Numbered from the stretch's first letter, positions 1 through 9,179 are shown. The stretch is DNA of 64,000 nt from RGIG464 sp045599585 (GCA_045599585.1 JAZRWH010000003.1:8720-72719), one strand, 5' to 3'. The notes: generated from the letters alone by a model not told the origin. Made by a program: numbers and translations.

Positions 1-64
1 GCTTTTTTTCTGCTTTATTGCTCCGATACTCCATCGGCAGTTCAAATAACGGAGGCTTTGCTAC

Positions 65-700
65 ATGGGTGCCTTAGAAGGAAGCTTAAGCTTCAAAACT
101 TATTACGTGGAGGGCGAACCGCCTAACGATTTTCAAAAAGATTATTTGGCTCGGTTGCAAAAACACTTTTTTCAACCGCTAAGTCCTGTTGGAGACGACG
201 AACGAACCATTGGTTGGGTTCCTACTCAAGATCCAATGGCTGCAGAGATGAAACGTGAAAATGTTTTCTTCAATCAGTTCATCGTCTTTAGCCTAAGAAT
301 CGATAAATGGGCTATCCCTACGGCTTGGCTTAAAGCTAAAATGAATCAAATCATCGCCGAACGATATCCAGATCCCGAAAAAAAACTTTCTAAACGCATC
401 AAAAATGAAATTCGCCTTGAAGTTACGACGGATATTAAGCAACACATCATTCCTTCAATGAAAATTGTCGACGTCGTCTGGAATTTCACTGAGCGAAAAT
501 TGAGATTTTGGTCGAACTCCAAAAGTGTTTGTGATGAATTTATCGAGTTTTTTGAGGATACTTTCGATATTACTCTGACACCCGATTCGCCTTACACAAT
601 GGCTGCTAAACTTGGATTACCCTCAAAACAGCTTGATGCAATGGTTAACGCTGAGCCCTGGCACCCCGTTCAAGCGTATGCAAAAGAACTCAATACGTAG
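65..700 (+). CDS. rdgC: RdgC-like recombination-associated protein (short form)
   Basis: A 211-residue protein resembling the short RdgC family members of myxobacteria and relatives. RdgC binds DNA as a ring and modulates RecA-dependent recombination in Proteobacteria; the short form is less studied. Visible family features are the early GWV segment (around residue 50), the FSLRIDKWAIP stretch near residue 78, the SMKIVDVVWN segment and the LRFWSNSKSVCDEF segment followed by DTF and TPDSPY. E. coli RdgC is about 300 residues, so the C-terminal part is absent here, as is usual for this subfamily. The ATG at 65 has CGGAGG at 50-55. The next gene begins 8 bp downstream, so the two are probably one operon. 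Identification is from remembered family motifs, not from a search. Confidence 0.75.
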   Translation: MGALEGSLSFKTYYVEGEPPNDFQKDYLARLQKHFFQPLSPVGDDERTIGWVPTQDPMAAEMKRENVFFNQFIVFSLRIDKWAIPTAWLKAKMNQIIAERYPDPEKKLSKRIKNEIRLEVTTDIKQHIIPSMKIVDVVWNFTERKLRFWSNSKSVCDEFIEFFEDTFDITLTPDSPYTMAAKLGLPSKQLDAMVNAEPWHPVQAYAKELNT

Positions 701-708
701 AGGCAAAA

Positions 709-1230
709 ATGGATACTCTCTTCGACAAAATTGAAAAAACACGTCACTTTGGAGAATTGTTCCTCATTTGGCTGTGGTATCACGCTGATATTGATGAGTC
801 GATGTTCCGACTTTCGGATGGTTCTTTGCTTTCGTTGGTGTTCGATAATCAAATGACGCTTGAAGTCAAACTTGCTGAGGCTGAACGCGCAACGTTGTCT
901 GGCGGTTCTCCAGCTGCTAGCCGCGAAGCTCACGAAGCCCTGCGACAGGGGAAGTTTGTCAGCCATGCGAAAATTCGTGTCGAACGCGATGAAAAAGAAT
1001 GGATTTTTGTGCTCAACGCACATTCTTTAGCACTCTCTGGTTTGAAAATTCCTGCCTTGATGACAAAAGAATCAGACGAAAAATTGTTCGAGCGTCAGTA
1101 CCTCATTGAAGAGATTGACTCGCTTATACGAGGGCTTTACGAACGATTTTTAACGATTCGACTTGATGAAAATGCGTGGAAAAAAGAATCAAAGGCTTTG
1201 TCAGCTTGGATCTTTTCTGATCTGGGATAA
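709..1230 (+). CDS. conserved partner of short RdgC, function unknown
   Basis: A soluble 173-residue protein with no signal peptide or membrane segment. Its order of motifs (FGELFLIWLWY near the N terminus, TLSGGSPAASREAHEAL in the middle, an acidic ERQYLIEEIDSLIRGLYERFL helix near the C terminus) matches the small protein that commonly follows the short rdgC gene in myxobacterial genomes. The start is 8 bp after the rdgC stop, with GAGGC upstream, so co-transcription is likely. The conserved pairing suggests a shared role in recombination or DNA handling, but I know of no experimental function. Confidence 0.6.
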   Translation: MDTLFDKIEKTRHFGELFLIWLWYHADIDESMFRLSDGSLLSLVFDNQMTLEVKLAEAERATLSGGSPAASREAHEALRQGKFVSHAKIRVERDEKEWIFVLNAHSLALSGLKIPALMTKESDEKLFERQYLIEEIDSLIRGLYERFLTIRLDENAWKKESKALSAWIFSDLG

Positions 1231-1340
1231 AGCGTCTTTCAAAATCGGTGCTTCATGCATGTCTTGCTCATGGTAGATTGAACGATAATGTTATCACCGT
1301 TTGGAAGATCGTAGGGGTCTCCCATGCGTTGTTGTGCGAT

Positions 1341-1379
1341 GCGCTATGATCTGCTTTTAACGGCAGATCATACGTAGCG
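1341..1379 (+). repeat. hairpin repeat with CTAT...ATACG signature
   Basis: TATGATCTGC and GCAGATCATA form a perfect inner stem, flanked by C on the left and CG on the right as in the other short hairpins of this window. The outer stem is weaker (GCG/CGTAGCG). It is the only recognisable element in the 205-bp gap between the rdgC partner and uppP. Confidence 0.5.
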
Positions 1380-1435
1380 TGTTTAAAATATGAAAATGCA
1401 TTTGTAGTAAACTCAAATCTTTATAATATATAATC

Positions 1436-2254
1436 ATGGAAGATTGGATATCATATATAGTTTTGGCAATTGTACAAGGATTGACCGAGTTTTTACCTGT
1501 TTCGAGTTCGGGGCACCTCGTTTTGATGAACGCCATTTTTCCGTTCGATGCCGGGGTGTTTTATGATTTGCTGTTGCACGTAGCTACGCTCATAAGTGTT
1601 TGTGCATTTTATTTCAAAGATATACGTCGTTTAGTCGTTGGTGGATGTACAGAAATTTTCGAAGCTGCAAAGCACGAATCTAAGCCACGTCCAAATCTTT
1701 GGATGATTGCGTATCTTTTGGCTGCCACGGTCATTACAGCTATCTTAGGGTTGACAGTAGATCGTTACATGGATGCCTTACGACAAACGCATATCGTGGG
1801 CTTTTTCCTTATTATAACTGCTGGCATTTTGTTGTTATCTAAAAAAGTGGGTATGCTGCGAACTTGTGACGGCAAAATGAATCTCAAAACAGCGCTGATC
1901 ATTGGTCTGGTTCAAGGATTAGCTGTATTGCCCGGCATTTCTCGTTCAGGGTCGACGATTACTGCGTCACTTTTAATGGGGGTAGAGGCTAAAGATTGTG
2001 CTCGATTCAGTTTTTTGCTTTCAATTCCCGTCATTGCAGGTGGTTTTCTTCTTAAACTGTCTCATGTTGAGCATTTTAATACAGCGCTTCTACCGATTTT
2101 CATTATTTCAGCAATTATCGCTTCGGTCGTAGGTTACGCCTGTCTCGTTGTATTAGATTCGCTTCTTAAAAAGGCAAAGTTTTATCATTTCGCGCCATAC
2201 TGCTTATTAGCAGGTATTGTCGGTATTATTATGCATTATAAATTTGGCTTATGA
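1436..2254 (+). CDS. uppP: undecaprenyl-diphosphatase UppP (BacA)
   Basis: Integral membrane enzyme that dephosphorylates undecaprenyl diphosphate to recycle the lipid carrier for peptidoglycan and other envelope polymers; overproduction gives bacitracin resistance. The two family signatures are clear: QGLTEFLPVSSSGHL at residues 14-28 and PGISRSGSTITASLL around residue 167. Several hydrophobic helices separate them. At 272 residues it has the standard length. The final ATGA overlaps the start of the next gene by 4 bp, so the two are translationally coupled. A TATAAT lies 9 bp before the ATG, so the leader would be very short if that is the -10 box; there is no convincing ribosome binding site. 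Confidence 0.93.
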   Translation: MEDWISYIVLAIVQGLTEFLPVSSSGHLVLMNAIFPFDAGVFYDLLLHVATLISVCAFYFKDIRRLVVGGCTEIFEAAKHESKPRPNLWMIAYLLAATVITAILGLTVDRYMDALRQTHIVGFFLIITAGILLLSKKVGMLRTCDGKMNLKTALIIGLVQGLAVLPGISRSGSTITASLLMGVEAKDCARFSFLLSIPVIAGGFLLKLSHVEHFNTALLPIFIISAIIASVVGYACLVVLDSLLKKAKFYHFAPYCLLAGIVGIIMHYKFGL

Positions 2255-3645
2255 GCAAATCTTTTTTGTTGCAAATAGAACGCGTAAATTTCAGGGGTGA
2301 GGGGATAGGTAAATCAGAAGACGGTATGGTTTTCCGCGTTTCGAACGCTCTTGCTGGCGAATGCGTTGAAGTCCTTGATGCATCGACACTTCGCCGAAAA
2401 CTCGCTTACTTGCTGAATGTTGTTGAGCCTTGTTCAGAGGCTGTTGTGCCGTTGTGTTCGCATTGGCGTGATTGCGCTGCATGTCAGTTTATGAGAATGA
2501 AAATTGAGACGCAGCAAGCTCAAAAACGCGAACATTGGCTCAGGCTAATCGGCCGATTTGTCTCGATAGAACAGTGCCCTTGCGTCAACTTTGAATCGGC
2601 TAACTTAAATTATAATTATCGCCATCGAGCCCGTGCGCGTTTTCATGGCGGTGCTTTTGTAATGCCGGTTCGCGCAGATGCACAGACGATTCTGGATCAG
2701 TGTGCTCCTCCTTGCGATTCTTCATTGGTGGAGGATTTGTATTCGATTGAAACATCGATTACGCTTCACGATTGTTGCCTTCATGCAACTTGCCTAAATG
2801 ATGCGATGCACCGCCTCGAATTAATATTTGCAAAGAATGAAGTGGCAGAGTTGTTTGAATATGATATCGAGGCTTTTGATCATAATATAAGAGTTACACT
2901 TTTTGCTTCTCCAGACTGTGTTGAACAGGCTCGCGCGTTTGCCTCAAAAATTGCCCAAAGTGTTGCAAATACTTGCGATGAAGGTATGTCAATTATCCTT
3001 CAGCCAGTTCCCCCCCACGGCTCTCACGTTTATCCTCCCGCAGAATCCTATGGGATTTCACCATGGTATGGTTATACTAAAAATCAACACGGTCAACTTT
3101 TATATAGTTTAAAAGGTTCCTGGACTCCTGTGAATCCTACAAATGCCGATAAAATACGCGAGATTCTTATAAGAATGTTTAATTCTGTTGATCAACGCGT
3201 TGAACGTGTACTTGAGCTTGGTTGTGGCTGTGGGACGCATGCGGATGTGTTTGATCGTCCCGATATTAAATATCATGGCATTGATGCTTCTTGGCCTGCA
3301 ATACAGTCTGCGCAGTATAATGCTAAATTATATCAATGGGATAATCATACATTTCAGACTTCGACGGCATTGCATTATCTTGATAAGAATTATTACAAAG
3401 GTGCGCGTGCGGATCTCGTCCTGATGCACAGCAATCGCTTGCCCTATGGTGAAGATGTTGCGAGATGGTGCAAAAAATTTGGAGCGCATACGATTCTCGT
3501 CGTGGCTCCGACAGCTTATGCTATGGCTGCAGAATGTCAGCATTTTGCTCAGATTGGTTACGATTTAAAGGCGTTGACGCTTTGTGATACGCTCCCTTAT
3601 ACTTATCATATGATGGCTGTCGCAAAATTAGTCCTTAAAGAGTAG
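2251..3645 (+). CDS. TrmA/RumA-family methyltransferase lacking catalytic residues
   Basis: 464 residues with the layout of RNA uracil-C5 methyltransferases: an N-terminal TRAM-like domain (residues 1-60), an iron-sulfur cysteine cluster (CSHWRDCAACQF, around residue 70) and a C-terminal SAM-binding fold with VLELGCGCGTHADVF. The catalytic parts are gone. The DPPR motif is MHSNR, the SCNP motif that carries the nucleophilic cysteine is VAPT, and the conserved FFQVN is TPVN. The reading frame is intact, so this is a degenerate but maintained protein rather than a pseudogene. It may bind RNA or act as an accessory subunit; methylation by the usual mechanism is not expected. Its ATG overlaps the uppP stop. 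Confidence 0.75.
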   Translation: MSKSFLLQIERVNFRGEGIGKSEDGMVFRVSNALAGECVEVLDASTLRRKLAYLLNVVEPCSEAVVPLCSHWRDCAACQFMRMKIETQQAQKREHWLRLIGRFVSIEQCPCVNFESANLNYNYRHRARARFHGGAFVMPVRADAQTILDQCAPPCDSSLVEDLYSIETSITLHDCCLHATCLNDAMHRLELIFAKNEVAELFEYDIEAFDHNIRVTLFASPDCVEQARAFASKIAQSVANTCDEGMSIILQPVPPHGSHVYPPAESYGISPWYGYTKNQHGQLLYSLKGSWTPVNPTNADKIREILIRMFNSVDQRVERVLELGCGCGTHADVFDRPDIKYHGIDASWPAIQSAQYNAKLYQWDNHTFQTSTALHYLDKNYYKGARADLVLMHSNRLPYGEDVARWCKKFGAHTILVVAPTAYAMAAECQHFAQIGYDLKALTLCDTLPYTYHMMAVAKLVLKE

Positions 3646-3676
3646 CTTTTTTAGTTTTCAATATTATAATATATGT

Positions 3677-3767
3677 GGGGGAGGTCTCCCCCTGAGCGCC
3701 TATCGACTCCATAGCAATCCTTTTTAACAAGAATTGCTATGGAGTCGATACGTCGCTACCCCCTCTC
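3677..3767 (+). repeat. long hairpin repeat, copy 1
   Basis: Begins with the small hairpin GGGGGAG-GT-CTCCCCC, then TGAGCGCCTAT, a perfect inner stem (CGACTCCATAGCAAT / ATTGCTATGGAGTCG, differing at its tip) and ATACGTCGCTACCCCC. The outer stem GAGCG/CGCT closes only if the C after ATA is left unpaired. Flanks are AT-rich. It lies downstream of the TrmA-like gene and before hydE. Confidence 0.8.
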
Positions 3768-3796
3768 AATATTATTTATAAATTTGCTGTACTATA

Positions 3797-4858
3797 TTGA
3801 ACAGCATCTATGTGGTGAAGATGATGAACGATATCATAAATAAACTTTATGAGACACATGATGCATCCGATGAAGAGATTAAACAACTAATTGATTTAGA
3901 AGATGTTTCAAAACTTCGTGAAATGGCTGTTAAACGCCGAAAAGAATGGTACGGCAATACCGTTTTCAAACGTGGATTGATTGAGTTTTCTAATTATTGC
4001 AAAAATGATTGCTATTATTGCGGTATTCGAGCCGGAAATCATTGTGTCGATCGTTATCGATTGACCAAACCACAAATACTTGAATGTTGTGATATCGGAT
4101 ATGATCTTGGATTTAGAACTTTTGTAATGCAGTCCGGAGAAGATCTCGCTTTTACAGATGAGATCGTTTGTGACATTGTCCGATCAATTAAAGTTGCGCA
4201 TCCTGATTGTGCTGTCACATTGTCAATGGGTGAAAAATCGCGTGAAACATATCAGGCCTATTTCGATGCTGGCGCTGATCGTTACTTACTTCGCCATGAA
4301 ACCGCAATGGATTCGCACTATGCAAAATTACATCCTGCTTCAATGAGCCTGGAAAACCGTAAAAACTGTCTTTGGACGCTCAAAGAGATCGGTTTTCAAG
4401 TCGGGTCAGGTTTTATGGTTGGCTCGCCGTTTCAAACCTTAGACAATCTTGTCGCAGATATTCGTTTTTTGCAGGAACTTAAGCCTGATATGATCGGTAT
4501 TGGTCCATTTTTACCACATGCGCAAACGCCGTTTGCCAAGGAGCCTAAAGGCAGCCTTGCGCGAACGCTCAATCTTTTATCAATATTGCGTTTGATGTTT
4601 CCGTACGTTCTTCTGCCTTCGACTACTTCACTTGGAACGATTGATCCGCGAGGTCGTGAAATGGGACTTGAGGCGGGAGCAAATGTTGTTATGCCGAATC
4701 TTTCACCTATTGAAGTCAGAAAATTATACACTTTATACGATAACAAAATTTGTATGGGCGAAGAATCTGCAAAGTGTGAGAGCTGTTTGCGCATGCGCGT
4801 TAAAAGTGTCGGGTACGAACTTGTAACAGACGTTGGTAATGTAAAACCGCATGCATAA
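3797..4858 (+). CDS. hydE: [FeFe]-hydrogenase maturation radical SAM enzyme HydE
   Basis: Radical SAM enzyme that works with HydF and HydG to build the H-cluster of [FeFe] hydrogenases. Visible are IEFSNYC followed by the CxxxCxxC cluster motif (cysteines near residues 68, 72 and 75), the QSGEDL segment, LRHETA, GSGFMVGSP, and a C-terminal CMGEESAKCESC that matches the optional second Fe-S cluster of Thermotoga HydE. Length (353) is typical. The frame opens with TTG at 3797; the adjacent ATGs at 3821 and 3824 are also possible and GGTGAAG just before them is a weak ribosome site, so the start is uncertain. No hydF, hydG or hydrogenase gene is in the window, but the gene implies anaerobic H2 metabolism. 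Confidence 0.92.
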   Translation: MNSIYVVKMMNDIINKLYETHDASDEEIKQLIDLEDVSKLREMAVKRRKEWYGNTVFKRGLIEFSNYCKNDCYYCGIRAGNHCVDRYRLTKPQILECCDIGYDLGFRTFVMQSGEDLAFTDEIVCDIVRSIKVAHPDCAVTLSMGEKSRETYQAYFDAGADRYLLRHETAMDSHYAKLHPASMSLENRKNCLWTLKEIGFQVGSGFMVGSPFQTLDNLVADIRFLQELKPDMIGIGPFLPHAQTPFAKEPKGSLARTLNLLSILRLMFPYVLLPSTTSLGTIDPRGREMGLEAGANVVMPNLSPIEVRKLYTLYDNKICMGEESAKCESCLRMRVKSVGYELVTDVGNVKPHA

Positions 4859-4860
4859 AT

Positions 4861-4890
4861 AAAAAAGGCCGGCAAAGCCGGCCTTTTTTA
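4861..4890. terminator. bidirectional intrinsic terminator
   Basis: GGCCGGC-aaa-GCCGGCC flanked by six A on the left and seven T on the right, placed between the convergent hydE and YbjN-like genes, so it can serve both. Confidence 0.9.
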
Positions 4891-4906
4891 AGGATTATAG
4901 AAAAAA

Positions 4907-5354
4907 CTATTCGTCCTCTTCTTCGCCAATGTAATCACTGATTGAGCCCATCTCATCGCTGAAATGTTCGATGAAGTTTTTGAGCGTTTTTTCAGAAATA
5001 CCACCTTTGAGGCAAATCGCAGCACGAATGACGAGGTCGCCATCGTCATCAATAGCTGCAGCGGCGTAAAAAGAATTGAGGTTAAAAGCGTTGATAGCGT
5101 CGATATCAAATTCGCCGCTGATGAAAAATGAAGCGACAAGAGTCGTGCCTTCGTGCGTAAAGTTGAAGCAGATACCGTCTTTGGTTTCTTGATCGGTTAC
5201 GAGAATAACCGTGCGGCTGTCGCTGCCGTCTTCGCTTTCTTCATCAGAATCGTTGATTATAATGTCTTCATCGCTCACTTCGTTATCAAGTTCGCGAAGA
5301 ATGCTGGCGAGTGTGTATCAAGTCTATCAATTTTTGCCATGTTTAAGATCTCCT
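4907..5354 (-). CDS. YbjN-like acidic protein, apparent frameshift near the start
   Basis: The open frame 4907-5278 (GTG start, 123 residues) is a small acidic protein resembling the YbjN/T3SS-chaperone-like fold (FNFTHEGTTLVASFFISGEF, LNSFYAAAAIDDDGDLVIRAAI). That GTG has no ribosome site. Upstream on the same strand lies ATG at 5342 (complement of 5340-5342) with AGGAGA at good spacing; it encodes MAKIDRLDT and then enters the wrong frame. Removing two bases from the ACACAC tract (5311-5316) would join it as MAKIDRLDT-LASILRELDNEVSDED, which reads smoothly into the downstream frame. So either the gene is frameshifted, or the tract slips, or there is a sequence error. Function of the family is not well defined; a chaperone or stress role has been proposed for YbjN. 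Confidence 0.55.
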
Positions 5355-6086
5355 ATCCATAAGAAGTCAAGTTAATGCCAGTATTCACAATGAATTCTGT
5401 TCCAACTGCACTCAATTGATTTTAATCGCTTCGCTTCATTTTTGCAATCGTTCATTTATGCGTTGATTTTTAGGTGCGCTACACGTGTCAAAATCTGATG
5501 AATTATAAAATCGAAGATGATAGGTTATTATATTTTTAAAGTTAATTGTATAATATACTGCTGTGTTACGACATTTCTTTAATAAACTCGAGAGCGTGAT
5601 AGATAACGTCCTTGTTAGAGAACTAATATGTAAATTCATTGCTGTCCCACAACATATTTTCATTAACTGCAACGAAATGCGCTCGTTACAAAATTTTATA
5701 CTTTTCTTATTCTTATTCAATCCTGCGGATGTCCCAAAGGGGCGTCGTATCGCGGACGCCCCTTTGGAATCCACGCGCGCTTTTGTCGCGTGTGCAGAAC
5801 TCACTTCGTTCAGACATGCTGCATGCGCTCAAATGCTCAAATGATCAATATTAATCATGAGTTTTAGAGTTCGTCGTACAATAGAGACAAATTGTTTGAG
5901 TTTGTCTTTTTTTTGGGGTGTTTATGCACAGTTTAGGTATCGAAAAATAGTTTTTGTTTAGTAACTGCATCAGTTTATACGCGCCAAAGCTCAAAAAATG
6001 TTGTAAAGCATAATCGCAATATTACTGGCTGCTTCGTAACAAACAGCCTATTTCTTCTAAGCTGGCTTTTGCCGAGGTTATGAATC
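5355..6086. other. 732-bp intergenic stretch, no gene seen
   Basis: No ORF here looks protein-like. It holds a strong 13-bp inverted repeat at 5734-5767 (CCAAAGGGGCGTC / GACGCCCCTTTGG, loop GTATCGCG) and a smaller one at 5772-5792 (CACGCG/CGCGTG). The first has TAT in its loop and may be a distant relative of the window's hairpin family. The 3' part is presumably the promoter region of the cysteine-rich protein gene, but I cannot place boxes confidently. Confidence 0.5.
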
Positions 6087-8783
6087 ATGTTTAATAAACG
6101 CCTTTTCTTAGTTCTTTCTTTGCTCACCATGTCCGCCGGGCTTCAAGCTTGTACGTGGGATGATAAGGCCTATAGTAAGTATGTGAATAATGGCTCTGTT
6201 ACCGAGTGCAATGGTGTTTGCATAAATAACATTTCTGATCAAGCAAATTGCGTGCAAAGTAAGGGCTTGTGGATGGCTCACGTTTGTCGTGATGTAAAAG
6301 GTAACGTCGTTGATCTTGGGGAGAGTTTTGCGAAAGAGGATTGCACTAAGGATGATGGCAATTTTTATGAAGAAGGTTATTGCAAAATTTTAAATCAAGA
6401 AGATTGTAAAAGCGCTAATGGAAGTTGGGGCGATTACGCAATTTATGATTTAGGTAAAGGTCGTTATGCACGTCATGTAGGTGATAAATATATTTGTGGT
6501 CGATATAATGAAATTGTTGACGTGACGAGTAATAACGATCAAAAGCCTTGTTCCTCTGATGAACTTAATATAGTTAAAGAATCTATTGAAAAAAATATAT
6601 GTACGTCAGATTCTAATTATTGCGTTGCAATTTATAGTAAAACGAGTGTCGTCGGTATGTGTTCGCATTGTGGCGAAAACCAAGTGAGCTGTGATGATAC
6701 AAACACATGTTATGATTTAACGAGTAATAGTCTGCATTGTGGTGCTTGTGGAAATCAATGTGGGGAAAATGAAGCATGTAGAAACGGTTTTTGTAAAAAA
6801 ATTGCCGATACTGCGTGTAAAGAGACTCAAATTCGTTGTTCTTGTACAAGTGATGGTGAAAATATTAGTTGCCTTGAGGTGCAGAATGAAAACGAGTTAA
6901 AAGAGAATGAGTTCTGTCTGGACCCGTCCCAAAATGCTAACTGTGGTATTACTGATTGTAAAAATGTATCAAAAGAGTCTGTTTGTGGTGATGGTGTAAA
7001 TTGTGTACAAAATGAAACTACTCATAAATACGAATGCAAATGTGATAAAGACTCATATCTATATAATGGGACATGTGTTTCTCCATATTCGCCAAAGACT
7101 TGTGGTATAAATGAGGATAATCCGAGTTCTGTTACTATTTGTGATGAGGACATCTCTGCATGCAATGGAATTTCTTGCGTATGTGTCTCTCCTTATAAAG
7201 CGTGCTCTGATCCTTCTGGTAACAGTGTTTGTGTAAATTTGAACAATGATTCAAAGTATTGCGGAAGCTGCTCTAATAGCTGCAGCAATGGTGAAGAATG
7301 TGTTGAAAGTGAATGTGTTTGTAAAGAAGGTAATATTATATGCAAAGATGGTGATAATTCTGTCTGCGTCGATCCAAATAATTCTATGAAACATTGTGGT
7401 GCTCGTGGAAACTGTACAGATGAGAATGATGGGTCTTCTGATGTTAATTCTTCTGGTGTTGAATGTCTTAATTCAGTTGGATGTGTAGATGGTAAATGTG
7501 TTTGTGAAGAAGATGCAATAAAAATTGGCGATCAGTGTGTTAAATCGTCTGATGATTTGTATTGCGGTGCTACTGCGGATGTAGATGGTGAGAGAGGGCA
7601 GAATTGCACTGAAATAGAAGGGGCTAAATGTAGTGATGCAGGAAGTTCTGCAAAATGTATATGTCCTGGTAAAACGCCCATATATGATAGAAATGATAAT
7701 AAATTTCTGATCAGTTGTGTTGATCCGCAATCTGATACTCACTATTGTGGTTATGATCAAACAAATGATAGTTATACTGATTGTGATCTGATTTGTCAGC
7801 CTGGTGAAAATGACTCATACTGTAATAAAGATAAATCAGAAGAATCTGATGTTTGGACTTGTATAAATGGTGTTTGTAAGAATACTTGTCCGAGCGACAC
7901 AATAAAATGCAGAAAACGTTGCGAAACTGGAGATGATTGTTCTCCTAGATATATGTGTGTAAATGCAAATGAAGCCAAGTTTATTGATGGTACAGAGTAT
8001 TGTGAGTGTCTTACTTGTGATGATGATAACGATGCAACAACCGGTTGTTCAGGGGTGAGTGTTGGTGAATCTGTTAATCATTGCACGGCGTGTAATGTAA
8101 AGTGTAATGACGCTTATGAGTTGTGTGTAGAAGATGATAGTACTCCAGAATTATCAACGTATAAGTGTGTATGTGGCAATGATAAAACGGAAGTGATATC
8201 TGAAAGTGGTCAAGTTTATTGCTTAGATGTAGAAAAGGCTCACTTAGTAAAAGATAATAATACTTGGAAATGTGTAGATGGCTATGCTGATTTAGTCAAT
8301 GGTTGGAGTGATGGTTGTGAAACACATATTTATAGTGATAAACGTCATTGTGGCAAGACAGTAGAACAAGTTAAAGATTGTACCTCGCTTGAAAATGTCG
8401 CTGCTGTAAGTTGCATTGATGGTGTTTGCCAAATAGAATCTTGTGACTCTGGCTATGAACAGTGTGGTAAAGATTCTGCTTGTAATACTAATGTGAATAC
8501 ATCAATTAATAATTGTCGTTTCTGCAAGAATACATGTTCTTTGGCTTGTTATGATGATGATGATGATGAGTGTGAGAATAAATGTGAGGGTAAGTGCTGT
8601 CAAGAAGGCGAGTTGTCTTCAAAAATAGGAAAGGATGTAATTTCCTGTTGCAATGGTACAAAATTGTTTAAATATAGTTATAAAATTCATATCTTGTTTT
8701 GGAAATCTTGTTATCATAGCAGTCATTATGGATGCTTTGAAGAGAATCCGAATACTACTTGTTGGACTGAAGTTACTGATTAA
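6087..8783 (+). CDS. giant cysteine-rich lipoprotein, function unknown
   Basis: 898 residues beginning with a lipoprotein signal (MFNKRLFLVLSLLTMSAG followed by lipobox LQAC, mature Cys at residue 22). The rest is a long chain of cysteine-rich modules in which CxxC/CGxC pairs recur (for example HCGACGNQCGENEAC, YCGSCSNSCSNGEEC, HCTACNVKCNDAYELC), rich in Asp and Asn. Such modules resemble the disulfide-rich, EGF-like surface proteins found in Myxococcota. The protein is probably exported and anchored at the outer membrane, possibly as an adhesin or spacer. The gene is AT-rich compared with its neighbours, with many AAT and GAT codons. ATG at 6087; GAGG lies 10 bp upstream. No enzymatic domain is recognisable. 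Confidence 0.75.
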   Translation: MFNKRLFLVLSLLTMSAGLQACTWDDKAYSKYVNNGSVTECNGVCINNISDQANCVQSKGLWMAHVCRDVKGNVVDLGESFAKEDCTKDDGNFYEEGYCKILNQEDCKSANGSWGDYAIYDLGKGRYARHVGDKYICGRYNEIVDVTSNNDQKPCSSDELNIVKESIEKNICTSDSNYCVAIYSKTSVVGMCSHCGENQVSCDDTNTCYDLTSNSLHCGACGNQCGENEACRNGFCKKIADTACKETQIRCSCTSDGENISCLEVQNENELKENEFCLDPSQNANCGITDCKNVSKESVCGDGVNCVQNETTHKYECKCDKDSYLYNGTCVSPYSPKTCGINEDNPSSVTICDEDISACNGISCVCVSPYKACSDPSGNSVCVNLNNDSKYCGSCSNSCSNGEECVESECVCKEGNIICKDGDNSVCVDPNNSMKHCGARGNCTDENDGSSDVNSSGVECLNSVGCVDGKCVCEEDAIKIGDQCVKSSDDLYCGATADVDGERGQNCTEIEGAKCSDAGSSAKCICPGKTPIYDRNDNKFLISCVDPQSDTHYCGYDQTNDSYTDCDLICQPGENDSYCNKDKSEESDVWTCINGVCKNTCPSDTIKCRKRCETGDDCSPRYMCVNANEAKFIDGTEYCECLTCDDDNDATTGCSGVSVGESVNHCTACNVKCNDAYELCVEDDSTPELSTYKCVCGNDKTEVISESGQVYCLDVEKAHLVKDNNTWKCVDGYADLVNGWSDGCETHIYSDKRHCGKTVEQVKDCTSLENVAAVSCIDGVCQIESCDSGYEQCGKDSACNTNVNTSINNCRFCKNTCSLACYDDDDDECENKCEGKCCQEGELSSKIGKDVISCCNGTKLFKYSYKIHILFWKSCYHSSHYGCFEENPNTTCWTEVTD

Positions 8784-8807
8784 CTAATAAATTAATATTA
8801 ATACGTG

Positions 8808-8836
8808 GGCCGCATTCATTCAATGCGGCCTTTTTT
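8808..8836 (+). terminator. intrinsic terminator of the cysteine-rich lipoprotein gene
   Basis: GGCCGCATT-cattc-AATGCGGCC followed by six T, 24 bp after the stop codon. Confidence 0.9.
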
Positions 8837-8924
8837 GTATGTTGTTCATCGTGAAACTCTAATAATACGAATGAGTTTTTTAGCAACTGAGTGTTTGATG
8901 AAGTTTTGTTTGATCGCATTTTAA

Positions 8925-8989
8925 GCCGAGGCGTATCGGCTGTGCCGATAGCCTCGGCAGCCGTCCCGTATTCGCGCATGCGAATAGGG
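8925..8989 (-). repeat. two short bulged-C hairpins
   Basis: 8925-8958: GCCGAGGC-G-TATCGGC-tgt-GCCGATA-GCCTCGGC, eight outer pairs, with the extra base on the left arm, i.e. the element is on the minus strand. 8965-8989: CCC-G-TATTCGC-gcat-GCGAATA-GGG, same orientation. They lie in the 400-bp gap between the cysteine-rich lipoprotein gene and the next gene; nothing else is recognisable there apart from the terminator. Confidence 0.8.
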
Positions 8990-9179
8990 CGGCGCACAAG
9001 AGAGACTAATCAAGAATCGATACGCAGATTGTTGATAGAATATAAATTGCATTATTAGAGTTTAGTTTGAAATTCAAGTTTGTTTCAATGTAGGTATAGG
9101 GCATGTTTGCATCCTCAAAGAGCGTTGCGCTTCTGTGATGCGGTCATGGTTTCGTTTATAGATATATTTGGGAATCGAT

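Noticed and set aside
3797..4858. Biotin synthase for the radical SAM gene
   Set aside because: The motif order, LRHETA segment and C-terminal second cluster fit HydE, not BioB.
5563..5844. 93-codon ORF in the gap before the cysteine-rich protein
   Set aside because: Composition is not protein-like, no ribosome site, and it crosses a strong hairpin.
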